A stretch of DNA of 47,556 nucleotides from Ruminococcus sp. (GTDB taxonomy: Bacteria; Bacillota; Clostridia; Oscillospirales; Acutalibacteraceae). Location of the stretch: NCBI GenBank assembly GCA_022779485.1, contig JALFTC010000019.1, forward strand, positions 1-47,556, written 5' to 3'. The translations under genes and the position numbers were made by a program. The notes below the pieces were generated by a model. The model saw nothing but the letters and a program-made list of their open reading frames with translations. It did not search any database and was not told where the DNA came from. Shown one piece after another: positions 39,840-47,556 of the stretch (the stretch's first letter is position 1; every line of letters begins with the position of its first letter).

Positions 39840-39845
39840 ATTATA
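39840..39845 (-). promoter_or_regulatory. -10 box before the PrsA-like gene
   Basis: TATAAT on the - strand ~40 nt upstream of the ATG, with a weak -35. The 163-bp gap after mfd is A/T-rich, so the lipoprotein gene may have its own promoter. Confidence 0.4.
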
Positions 39846-39962
39846 CATTATCTTTCACAAAAAGTCCATAAAAATAACGAAAATTTAAAAAATTAGTCGT
39901 TTTTATCGTAAAAAACATCAAAATATATACATAAATTCCTATAAATAGAGGGAAATATATAC

Positions 39963-42900
39963 TTATTCTTCCCTGAATAATTCTATTAAAGCATTAAGTG
40001 CCTTATCCTTTTTGCCAAAGGAAAGGGTTATATACGGATTTTGACTTGGTGTAAGTATCGCCTTTCCCTTAGCTTTGCCTATTAAATCGTAAATATCGGG
40101 ATTGTTCAAATTGTCAAAATAAAGGAGTATGGTATTTTCGTTTTGCTTTATCTCCTTTATTCCGTAATGGTTTGCACGGTTTCGGATTAGGGCAATATCA
40201 CAAAGTCCCACAACTGCCTCCGGCATATCTCCGTAACGGTCGCAAAGCTCATCCACCACATCATCGTAGTCCTGACTGCTTTTAATATCTGCGATTCTTT
40301 TGTAAGCGTCAAGACGGAGGGAAAGGCTTTCGATATAGCTTTCGGGAATATGTGCGTCCATCTGAATATCAACTGTACATTCGTTGATAGAGGAAGTGCT
40401 TTTCTCACCTTTTTCCTCCTTAACAGCCTCGTCAAGGAGCTTTAGGTACATATCGTAACCAACATCCTCCATATGACCATGCTGTTGACCGCTAAGGATA
40501 TTTCCGGCTCCTCTAAGCTCCAAATCCCTCATAGCAATCTTAAAGCCACTGCCGAACTCGGTAAACTCACGAATTGCATTAAGCCTTTTTTGGCTTATAT
40601 CCGAAAGTACCTTGTGAGGGTTAAAGGTAAAGTAGGCATATGCTCTTCGAGGACTTCTGCCAACTCTTCCCCTAAGCTGGTGTAGTTGGGAAAGTCCCAT
40701 TTTATCTGCATTTTCTATTATAAGGGTATTTGCGTTTGGCAGGTCAACACCTGTTTCAATTATGGTGGTACACACAAGCACATTAATCTCCTGATTAATC
40801 ATTTTTGCCCAGATGTCGGAAAGCTCATTTTCTGACATTTTTCCGTGACCCACCGCTATTTTAGCCTCGGGAATTGCCTCGGACAGTGCAACTGCCTTGG
40901 CACTTATTGACTCAACATTGTTGTGTAGGTAGAAAACCTGACCTCCTCTGCGAAGTTCCCTGCGGATAGCCTCGTGGATAACAGCAGGGTCATATTCAAG
41001 CACATAGGTTTGAACAGGCTGACGGTTTGTAGGGGCTTCCTCCAAAACGGACATATCACGAATACCACTCATAGCCATATTGAGAGTTCTTGGAATCGGT
41101 GTGGCGGAAAGGGTTAGGACATCAACATTTTTGCATACCTCCTTAAACCTTTCCTTGTGGGCAACGCCGAACCTTTGCTCCTCGTCAATTATAGCAAGAC
41201 CTAAATCACGAAAAACTACATCCTTTTGGACAAGTCTGTGAGTACCCACAACAATATCAATTTCCCCACGCTTTAGCTTTTTCAGTATTTCTTTTTGCTG
41301 TTTTTGAGTCCTGAATCGGCTCAACAGCTCTATTCTTACAGGATAATCGTCAAATCTGTTGAGAATTGACTGATAGTGTTGCCACGCAAGAATTGTGGTT
41401 GGGCAAAGTATGGCACATTGTTTGCTGTCGCACACACACTTAAATGCTGCCCTAAGTGCAACCTCGGTTTTGCCAAAGCCAACATCACCGCAGAGCAGTC
41501 TGTCCATTGGTGCCAGTTTTTCCATATCTCCCTTGATTTCATCTGCACATCTCAACTGGTCGGGGGTTTCGTCATACATAAACTTAGCCTCAAAATCCCT
41601 TTGCCATTCACCGTCAGGAGAAAATGCATATCCCTTTGCCTGCATACGCTCTGTGTATAGCTTTGAAAGCTCCTTAGCCATATCCTTTACGGCTTTGCGC
41701 ACTCTGGACTTTGTCCTTTGCCAGTCCGCACCTCCAAGTCGTGACAGCTTTACACGGTCGTTTTCACGGGGACCGATATACTTTGCCACCAAGTCAAGCT
41801 GTGTTACAGGAACATAAAGGACATCACCCTTTGCGTAGGTGATTTTAATATAATCCTTTTTCACACCCTGTACATCCAGCTTGTGAATACCGCTGAAAAC
41901 ACCTATGCCGTGGGTGGAGTGAACAACATAATCCCCCTTGCTAAGCTCTGCAAGGGAATAAATCTCCTTGCCCTGTTTTTTGCTTTTCACCTTTCTCTTT
42001 GGCTTTGTCATAGACTGACCGTAGGTTATTAGGTGAAAGTCGGTTTGGAGCAACTCAAAACCAGCGGAAAGAGCGCCCTCCATAACATAAATATTGCCCT
42101 GCTGCAAAGCGGTAAGGTCATTTACAAACCTTGCTTTATAGCCCTTTTCGTTAAGCTCCAATGCAAGATTTTTTGCCGATTTTTCAGTACCGGCTAAGAT
42201 AACAACTGTTGTTCTCTCGTTGTAAAAACCGCTTAAATCCTCGCAGAGAACAGAAACAGCACCGTTCCAAAGGGGAAGTTGTTTTATGTTAAAGGTTACA
42301 ATGTCGCTTAAGGGCAAATCAAAATGACCGGAGGTAAAGTTATCCAAAAATACTGTGTGCCTTTGATTAATTTCCTCAATAAACTCCTTATAGCTCATTG
42401 AGAATTTATCAAGACCTTTACAAAGGATACCCTGACTGAAGAACTCCGTCATATCCTCCTTGTACTGAAATTCTGCACCCTTTACCCTTTCCGAAACCTT
42501 GGTATGCTCACTGATAAAAATAAAGTCCTCTTTGTCAAAATAGTCAAACACCGTTTCCGGCTTGTCATAGACAAAAGAAATATATTTATCAAGGTTTGTA
42601 AGGTTAACTCCGCTTTCTATCCCCTCTGCGTCACGGTAAAGAATTTCCTTTGCCTTTGCAGTTTTTTCACTTCTGAGGGAATTTGCCTTTTTGATAATCT
42701 TTTGTGCAAGGGTATGCTTATCCTCAACCAAAAGCTCATTTGAGGGAGAAAGCATAATCCTTTCCACCTTGTCAAAACGCCTTTGTGACTCTATGTCAAA
42801 GTAGTTAATTGAGTCGATTTCATCTCCCCAAAACTCCACACGAACAGGATATTCGTTGTCAGGCACAAAAAAGTCCAAAATTCCGCCTCTGACGGAAAAC

Positions 42901-43409
42901 TGTCCTGTACCCTCCACCATATCTGTCCTTTCGTAACCAAGGAGAGTTAATGCGTCAACACATTTTTCTACAGTAATCTGCTGACCTACCTGAATTTTTA
43001 GGGTCGCCTTTTCCAGCACTTCCTTTGGCATTGTATATTGGAGAAGTGCGTCAATAGTGCCGATTACAACATCACATTCACCTAAGGCCAGCTTTGTCAG
43101 CACCTTTAGTCTTTGATGCTCATACTCCCTTGAAATACCGCTGACCTCTCTGAAATTCATATCCCTTAGGGGATAAACACACGCCCTTATGCCAAGTGTA
43201 CAAAGGTCGTTGCAAAGCACCTGTGATTCTTTCTCGTCAGAGGCAACACAAAAAGCCCTGACATTATGAAAATGGCAGAGCGTACCTATAATATTAGCTT
43301 TAAACTGAGTGTTCAGTCCCGTTACCGCAACTGCACCCGCTATATCCATATAGGAATTTAGTTTTTTGTAGGCTTTTAATTCCGATATAGAATTAAATAT
43401 AAAATCCAT
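39963..43409 (-). CDS. mfd: transcription-repair coupling factor
   Basis: 1148 aa, full length for Mfd. The N-terminal UvrB-like damage-recognition modules (1-~350) are followed by the RNA-polymerase-interacting CarD-like domain (about 490-560: LAELSKGDYVVHSTHGIGVFSG). Then comes the SF2 translocase with Walker A GDVGFGKTEVALRAAF near 640, the DEEQRFG box, TLSATPIPRTL and the RecG-like LRGRVGRSPRRAYAYF motif near 925. The TRCF C-terminal domain follows (~1000-1140). It dislodges stalled RNA polymerase and recruits UvrA. Part of the conserved pth-mfd pair with a 28-bp gap. Confidence 0.97.
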   Translation of the reverse strand: MDFIFNSISELKAYKKLNSYMDIAGAVAVTGLNTQFKANIIGTLCHFHNVRAFCVASDEKESQVLCNDLCTLGIRACVYPLRDMNFREVSGISREYEHQRLKVLTKLALGECDVVIGTIDALLQYTMPKEVLEKATLKIQVGQQITVEKCVDALTLLGYERTDMVEGTGQFSVRGGILDFFVPDNEYPVRVEFWGDEIDSINYFDIESQRRFDKVERIMLSPSNELLVEDKHTLAQKIIKKANSLRSEKTAKAKEILYRDAEGIESGVNLTNLDKYISFVYDKPETVFDYFDKEDFIFISEHTKVSERVKGAEFQYKEDMTEFFSQGILCKGLDKFSMSYKEFIEEINQRHTVFLDNFTSGHFDLPLSDIVTFNIKQLPLWNGAVSVLCEDLSGFYNERTTVVILAGTEKSAKNLALELNEKGYKARFVNDLTALQQGNIYVMEGALSAGFELLQTDFHLITYGQSMTKPKRKVKSKKQGKEIYSLAELSKGDYVVHSTHGIGVFSGIHKLDVQGVKKDYIKITYAKGDVLYVPVTQLDLVAKYIGPRENDRVKLSRLGGADWQRTKSRVRKAVKDMAKELSKLYTERMQAKGYAFSPDGEWQRDFEAKFMYDETPDQLRCADEIKGDMEKLAPMDRLLCGDVGFGKTEVALRAAFKCVCDSKQCAILCPTTILAWQHYQSILNRFDDYPVRIELLSRFRTQKQQKEILKKLKRGEIDIVVGTHRLVQKDVVFRDLGLAIIDEEQRFGVAHKERFKEVCKNVDVLTLSATPIPRTLNMAMSGIRDMSVLEEAPTNRQPVQTYVLEYDPAVIHEAIRRELRRGGQVFYLHNNVESISAKAVALSEAIPEAKIAVGHGKMSENELSDIWAKMINQEINVLVCTTIIETGVDLPNANTLIIENADKMGLSQLHQLRGRVGRSPRRAYAYFTFNPHKVLSDISQKRLNAIREFTEFGSGFKIAMRDLELRGAGNILSGQQHGHMEDVGYDMYLKLLDEAVKEEKGEKSTSSINECTVDIQMDAHIPESYIESLSLRLDAYKRIADIKSSQDYDDVVDELCDRYGDMPEAVVGLCDIALIRNRANHYGIKEIKQNENTILLYFDNLNNPDIYDLIGKAKGKAILTPSQNPYITLSFGKKDKALNALIELFREE

Positions 43410-43437
43410 TTTTCACCTGCGTAAATTGGGGGATTAT

Positions 43438-44034
43438 TTATGAATTAAACAAATTCATTGCCTTGTCAACATTGCCCTCCAATATATATGGCAATGCCTC
43501 ACAGCAGTTGTCAGCCATTTGGTCAATGAGTTTAATTTCGTCACCACTAAATTTTGACAACACCCATTTGGCAAGGTTGTAATCGGGATGTGGCTTTTTG
43601 CCGATACCCACCTTTATTCTGGGGAAGGTGTCCTTTCCGCTTAAATATATGATATTTTTTACACCGTTTTGACCGCCGTCACTGCCCTTTCGGCGAATTC
43701 TCATCTTGCCCACATCAAGGGATATGTCATCAAATATTAATACCACACTTTCGGCGGGAATTTTGTAGAAATTCATCGCCTCTACAACAGCCTGACCGCT
43801 GTTGTTCATATAGGTTTGGGGTTTCATCAACAGAACTTTTTTACCGCCTATGGTACATTCCCCCACAAGGGACTTGAATTTGATACGGTTTACATTTGCT
43901 CCGAACTTCTGTGCAACTTTGTCAAGGCAGATAAACCCTGTGTTGTGCCTTGTATTTTCGTACTTTTTGTCCGGATTTCCCAGACCGACAACCATATATT
44001 CAACTGAGGAAGAAAACTTTTTTTTAGAAAACAT
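43438..44034 (-). CDS. pth: peptidyl-tRNA hydrolase
   Basis: 198 aa. The family signature VVGLGNPDKKYENTRHNTGF (about residues 14-33) carries the catalytic His of RHNTG. MKPQTYMNNSG (~78) and the lid region GSDGGQNGVKNII follow. It releases tRNA from prematurely dropped peptidyl-tRNAs. The N-terminus (MFSKKKFSSSVEY) is ~13 residues longer than usual, but the GGTGAG ribosome binding site supports this start. The typical residue after GLGNP is Gly; here it is Asp. It precedes mfd, as in Bacillus. Confidence 0.95.
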   Translation of the reverse strand: MFSKKKFSSSVEYMVVGLGNPDKKYENTRHNTGFICLDKVAQKFGANVNRIKFKSLVGECTIGGKKVLLMKPQTYMNNSGQAVVEAMNFYKIPAESVVLIFDDISLDVGKMRIRRKGSDGGQNGVKNIIYLSGKDTFPRIKVGIGKKPHPDYNLAKWVLSKFSGDEIKLIDQMADNCCEALPYILEGNVDKAMNLFNS

Positions 44035-44059
44035 AAACTCACCTATGGCATAAAAACGA

Positions 44060-44080
44060 GGGGCACATTTACTGTGCCCC
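44060..44080 (-). terminator. terminator after prs
   Basis: Perfect 8-bp stem GGGGCACA / TGTGCCCC with a 5-nt loop, followed on the - strand by TCGTTTTTATG. It separates prs from pth, though some read-through to pth/mfd is likely. Confidence 0.8.
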
Positions 44081-44123
44081 GATAAAATTACAAAAGATAT
44101 AACGCAAAATATTCCTATAAAAA

Positions 44124-45083
44124 TTATGCGTTGATTGGAGAAACAGGCTTGTCTGCATAAATTCTCTCGATAGCCTCTGCAAAAACAGGAGCAACAGGAA
44201 GAATTGTAAACTTGTCAAGCATCTTCTCCTCCGGAATAGGCACAGTGTCAAGAAGTACAACTTCCTTGATTGGGCTTTTCTGGATTCTGTCGATAGCAGG
44301 ACCTGAAAGTACAGCGTGTGTTGCACAGGCTGTTACATCAATAGCACCGCCCTTTTCGATAATAGCCTCGGCGGCATTGCAAAGTGTTCCTGCTGTATCA
44401 ATCATATCGTCAACAAGGATAACTCTCTTACCCTTTGCCTCACCGATAATGTTCATAACCTCAGAAACATTTGCCTTTTGGCGTCTTTTATCAATGATAG
44501 CAAGACCGCAACCGATTTTAGCCGCAAAGTTTCTTGCTCTTGTTACAGAACCAAGGTCAGGGGAAACAACTACATAGTCATCTGCGTGTGTACCCATCTT
44601 TTCTCTCATATGTGTTGCAAGGATTGGAGCGCCGATGAGATGGTCAACAGGAATGTTAAAGAAGCCCTGAATCTGGTTTGCATGAAGATCCATTGTAAGG
44701 ATTCTGTCAGCACCGGCAGCTGTGATAATATCTGCGCAAAGCTTAGCTGAGATTGGATCTCTTGCCTTTGCTTTTCTGTCCTGACGAGCATATCCGAAAT
44801 AAGGCATAACTGCTGTGATTCTTCCGGCAGAAGCTCTCTTCATAGCGTCAATCATAATCAGCATTTCCATCAGATTGTCGTTTACAGGTGTGCAGGTTGA
44901 CTGAACAATATAGCAGTCACTTCCTCTTACAGACTCGTTAAGTGAAACGGCAATTTCACCGTCGGAGAAAGTACAGCAGTTGCTCTTTCCAAGTGGAAGT
45001 CCAAGACAACCGGCAATTCCCTGAGCTACATCTTTGTTGGATGAGCCGGAGAAAATCTTAATGTCTTTACCATTGAAATTCAT
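44124..45083 (-). CDS. prs: ribose-phosphate pyrophosphokinase
   Basis: 319 aa, the usual PRPP synthetase length. Motifs include FSGSSNKDVAQ at the start, FSDGEIAVSL near 40, the ATP-binding YFGYARQDRKAKARDPISAK (~100-119), DLHANQIQGFF near 134, and the PRPP loop VILVDDMIDTAGTL (~222-235). It makes PRPP for nucleotide, His, Trp and NAD synthesis. Lies between the glmU-like gene (60-bp gap) and pth, the conserved Firmicute order. Confidence 0.97.
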   Translation of the reverse strand: MNFNGKDIKIFSGSSNKDVAQGIAGCLGLPLGKSNCCTFSDGEIAVSLNESVRGSDCYIVQSTCTPVNDNLMEMLIMIDAMKRASAGRITAVMPYFGYARQDRKAKARDPISAKLCADIITAAGADRILTMDLHANQIQGFFNIPVDHLIGAPILATHMREKMGTHADDYVVVSPDLGSVTRARNFAAKIGCGLAIIDKRRQKANVSEVMNIIGEAKGKRVILVDDMIDTAGTLCNAAEAIIEKGGAIDVTACATHAVLSGPAIDRIQKSPIKEVVLLDTVPIPEEKMLDKFTILPVAPVFAEAIERIYADKPVSPINA

Positions 45084-45143
45084 TTTATAAACCCCTTACC
45101 TTTTTTATTATATAAAAATTTTTACCAAAAATTTATATCTTTT

Positions 45144-45899
45144 TTATATGTCTGTATTATACCCTTTACTTCTTGCAAGTTCATTCAGTTCCTCAAGCTG
45201 CTGTGGGTCGTTAGCCCCAAGTACGGAGTCGGGATTCAAAGCTGTATATGCCTCTACCCTCTCACCCTTTGCAAGAAGAATTGCAAGTGCGTCCGGAAGA
45301 TAATATTCCTTTGCTTTGTTGTTGCTTTTTATCTCACCCAGGACAGACAGTAGCTTTTCGCAGCTAAACCAAAAGCCACCGGAATTAACTTCCCTTACCT
45401 TTAGTTCCTCAGGTGTACCATCCTTTTGCTCCACAATTTTAAGGAAAGCACCCTCCTTGTCACGGATAATTCTTCCGTAGCCTGTTGGGTCCTCTACCTC
45501 TGCGGAAATTACGGTGGCTACACTGTTTGTATCGGTATGTAGCTTTAGTGCACTTGAAATAGTTTCAAAATCCATAAAAGGAGCGTCACCGTTAAGGATA
45601 ACAACATTACCGTTATGTCTTGAAAGGAAATCCTTTGCCATCATTACAGCGTGGCCTGTACCAAGGCGTTCGCTTTGATAAACTGTTTCCACCTCATATG
45701 GAAGTGTAGCAACAAAATCTTCAATACATTCCTTTTTGTAGCCCTTAACAACGCAGATGTCATCAATACCTGCTTTCTTAACAGATTCAATAACCCACTG
45801 AAGTAACGGCTTGTCAAGCACACGAACCAAAGGCTTCGGAAGATCGCTCTTCATTCTCTTGCCTTCACCGCCTGCCAAAATAACAGCACAATTATTCAT
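45144..45899 (-). CDS. GlmU-like nucleotidyltransferase lacking the acetyltransferase domain
   Basis: 251 aa from the ATG at 45899, preceded by AGAGGGG. An upstream ATG adds 17 residues without a signal or motif. The N-terminal pyrophosphorylase fold shows the signature VILAGGEGKRMKSDLPKPLV, the Mg2+/substrate segment LNGDAPF (~100) and GYGRII, EVNSGGF and the C-terminal SVLGANDPQQLEEL seen in GlmU. Bifunctional GlmU is ~450 aa and continues with a left-handed beta-helix; here the gene stops just after the linker helix. It likely makes UDP-GlcNAc from GlcNAc-1-P, with acetylation done by another protein, or acts on a different sugar phosphate. Synteny with prs-pth-mfd supports descent from glmU. 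Confidence 0.85.
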   Translation of the reverse strand: MNNCAVILAGGEGKRMKSDLPKPLVRVLDKPLLQWVIESVKKAGIDDICVVKGYKKECIEDFVATLPYEVETVYQSERLGTGHAVMMAKDFLSRHNGNVVILNGDAPFMDFETISSALKLHTDTNSVATVISAEVEDPTGYGRIIRDKEGAFLKIVEQKDGTPEELKVREVNSGGFWFSCEKLLSVLGEIKSNNKAKEYYLPDALAILLAKGERVEAYTALNPDSVLGANDPQQLEELNELARSKGYNTDI

Positions 45900-46097
45900 A
45901 AATGCACCCCTCTTTTGCATCTTCTTTACATCAGACGCATAATAAGACACTATCCATTATCCCACAATTCCTCAATTTTTCAAGTGGAAATCTTAAAATA
46001 AAAATAATTTTAACATATTACACAATATACAATTAAAAAAAACAGTACTTTTTATAAGAAATATTTTGTAAAAAATGTGGCTATTTTCTAATTTTTT

Positions 46098-46106
46098 TGC
46101 TATAAT
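46098..46106 (+). promoter_or_regulatory. extended -10 promoter of ppdK
   Basis: TGC-TATAAT (extended -10) ~90 nt upstream of the ppdK start. No good -35, which the extended -10 can compensate for. The 245-bp divergent gap to the glmU-like gene is otherwise A/T-rich with no gene. Confidence 0.6.
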
Positions 46107-46195
46107 GAGTTTTGGGCTAAGGAAGTTTGCAAAGTAAAAATGCGATTTGTACACTTAGCAGTCAACTATTATACTTTTTCAGGAGGATTCAAACT

Positions 46196-47556
46196 ATGAG
46201 TCACAAGTATGTATACCTTTTCAAAGAAGGTAATAAGGACATGCGTAATCTTCTCGGTGGTAAGGGTGCTAACCTGGCTGAAATGACAGGCTTAGGTCTT
46301 CCGGTTCCACAGGGCTTCACAATCACAACAGAAGCTTGTACACAGTACTATGAAGATGGCAGAAAGATTAATGATGATATCCAGGCACAGATTATGGAAT
46401 ACATCACAAAGATGGAAGAAATCACAGGCAAGAAGTTCGGTGACAAGGAAAACCCACTTCTCGTTTCTGTTCGTTCCGGCGCAAGAGCATCTATGCCGGG
46501 TATGATGGATACAATCCTCAACCTGGGTCTTAACGAAGATGTTGTTGAAGTTATGTCTAAGAAGTCCGGCAACCCACGTTGGGCTTGGGACTGCTACCGT
46601 AGATTCATTCAGATGTATTCTGATGTTGTTATGGAAGTTGGTAAGAAGTACTTTGAGGTTCTTATTGACGAAATGAAGGAAAAGAAGGGTGTTACTCAGG
46701 ATGTTGAGCTTACAGCTGAGGATTTGGCTGAGCTTGCTGAACAGTTCAAGGCTGAGTACAAGAAGCAAATCGGCGTTGACTTCCCAACTGATCCTAAGGA
46801 ACAGCTTATGGGCGCTATCGAGGCTGTTTTCCGTTCATGGGACAACCCAAGAGCAAATGTTTACAGAAGAGATAACGATATTCCTTATTCATGGGGTACA
46901 GCTGTTAATGTTCAGATGATGGCATTCGGTAACATGGGCGACACTTCAGGTACAGGTGTTGCATTTACAAGAGATCCTGCAACAGGCGAAAAGCACCTTA
47001 TGGGTGAGTTCCTTATGAACGCACAGGGCGAAGATGTTGTTGCCGGTGTTCGTACACCATCTCCAATCGCAAAGCTTCAGGAGGTTATGCCTGAGGTTTA
47101 CAACCAGTTTGTTGACATCTGCTCAACTCTTGAAAACCACTACAGAGATATGCAGGATATGGAGTTCACTATCGAAGATAAGAAGCTCTATATGCTCCAG
47201 ACAAGAAATGGTAAGAGAACAGCTAAGGCTGCTCTTAAGATTGCTTGTGACTTAGTTGACGAAAAGATGATCACTGAGGAAGAAGCAGTTGCAATGATCG
47301 ACCCAAGAAACCTTGACACACTTCTTCACCCACAGTTTGACGCTGCTGCTCTTAAGGCTGCATCTCCAATCGGTAAGGCTCTTCCGGCTTCTCCGGGCGC
47401 TGCTTGCGGTAAGGTAGTATTCACAGCTGATGACGCTGTTGAATGGGCTGAAAGAGGCGAAAAGGTTGTTCTGGTTCGTCTTGAAACTTCACCTGAGGAT
47501 ATCACAGGTATGAAGTCTGCTCAGGGTATCCTGACAGTTCGTGGTGGTATGACATC
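46196..47556 (+). CDS. ppdK: pyruvate phosphate dikinase, N-terminal part
   Basis: The frame opens with ATG at 46196 (AGGAGG ribosome binding site) and is still open at the window edge after 453 codons; the whole enzyme is ~875 aa. Recognisable features: NLLGGKGANLAEMTGLGLPVP (PEP/pyruvate-binding N-terminus), VSVRSGARASMPGMMDTILN, GNMGDTSGTGVAFTRDPATGE and the start of the phosphohistidine domain ending ILTVRGGMT, just before the catalytic His. It interconverts pyruvate + ATP + Pi and PEP + AMP + PPi, in anaerobes often as a PPi-dependent glycolytic step. Codon use is strongly biased, as in highly expressed genes. Confidence 0.96.
   Translation, partial: MSHKYVYLFKEGNKDMRNLLGGKGANLAEMTGLGLPVPQGFTITTEACTQYYEDGRKINDDIQAQIMEYITKMEEITGKKFGDKENPLLVSVRSGARASMPGMMDTILNLGLNEDVVEVMSKKSGNPRWAWDCYRRFIQMYSDVVMEVGKKYFEVLIDEMKEKKGVTQDVELTAEDLAELAEQFKAEYKKQIGVDFPTDPKEQLMGAIEAVFRSWDNPRANVYRRDNDIPYSWGTAVNVQMMAFGNMGDTSGTGVAFTRDPATGEKHLMGEFLMNAQGEDVVAGVRTPSPIAKLQEVMPEVYNQFVDICSTLENHYRDMQDMEFTIEDKKLYMLQTRNGKRTAKAALKIACDLVDEKMITEEEAVAMIDPRNLDTLLHPQFDAAALKAASPIGKALPASPGAACGKVVFTADDAVEWAERGEKVVLVRLETSPEDITGMKSAQGILTVRGGMT

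Noticed and set aside
45084..45143. A/T palindrome between prs and the glmU-like gene
   Set aside because: TATAAATTTTTGG-type symmetry is only weak A/T pairing and has no T-tail after a GC stem, so not called a terminator.
46292..46768. 158-aa - strand frame in the ppdK region
   Set aside because: Antisense shadow of the clearly coding + strand ppdK frame, which is highly conserved and still open at the window edge.

Overview
The window reads as a low-to-mid GC, anaerobic gut-type Firmicute, most likely of the Oscillospiraceae/Ruminococcaceae (Ruminococcus-like). The signs are an electron-bifurcating type [FeFe]-hydrogenase operon, AdhE, pyruvate phosphate dikinase, large surface proteins with CotH, Ig-like and starch-binding-like modules, and the Firmicute gene order glmU-prs-pth-mfd-prsA-like. 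No rRNA, tRNA, CRISPR array, phage gene or transposase was found. Genus assignment is inference.

Region 1 (1-282) is non-coding. It holds an unidentified structured + strand RNA end with alternative stems and two + strand terminators. Region 2 (309-10882, all - strand) is an accessory envelope module: ECF sigma factor, anti-sigma-like membrane protein, lipoprotein, ABC-2 permease, then a broken junction, then a small secreted protein, a second lipoprotein, a second near-identical permease, and the only ATPase. The permease unit is a same-length 2,367-bp direct repeat. At the junction the permease runs into the 5' end of a PadR-family regulator that now survives only as a stub, beside a consensus promoter with a possible operator.

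Region 3 (11511-15842) is the hydABC-type hydrogenase operon with its own promoter and terminator. A small phosphotransferase follows, then adhE, whose promoter is overlapped by a near-perfect Rex-type operator. Together these point to redox-controlled disposal of reducing equivalents as H2 and ethanol. Region 4 (19896-28761) holds mntP, an unlisted 36-aa peptide gene with its own ribosome binding site and terminator, and two paralogous giant secreted proteins. The paralogues share a ~510-residue C-terminal half, a conserved upstream promoter block and what I argue are TTG starts. One carries a CotH kinase plus carbohydrate-binding and Big_2 modules; the other has a cohesin-like N-terminal domain.

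Region 5 (28814-33711) contains a 159-bp MITE-like element and a thioesterase / acyl-CoA ligase / beta-ketoacyl synthase operon, divergent from a LysR regulator. Region 6 (33788-37594) encodes Trk/Ktr K+ uptake (TrkH, TrkA), a GtrB-like glycosyltransferase, a CBS-domain protein and the second MITE copy plus a deletion derivative. Region 7 (37646-45899) is the housekeeping cluster: a PT-repeat membrane protein, a PrsA-like lipoprotein, mfd, pth, prs and a glmU-like gene lacking the acetyltransferase half. The window ends inside ppdK (from 46196).
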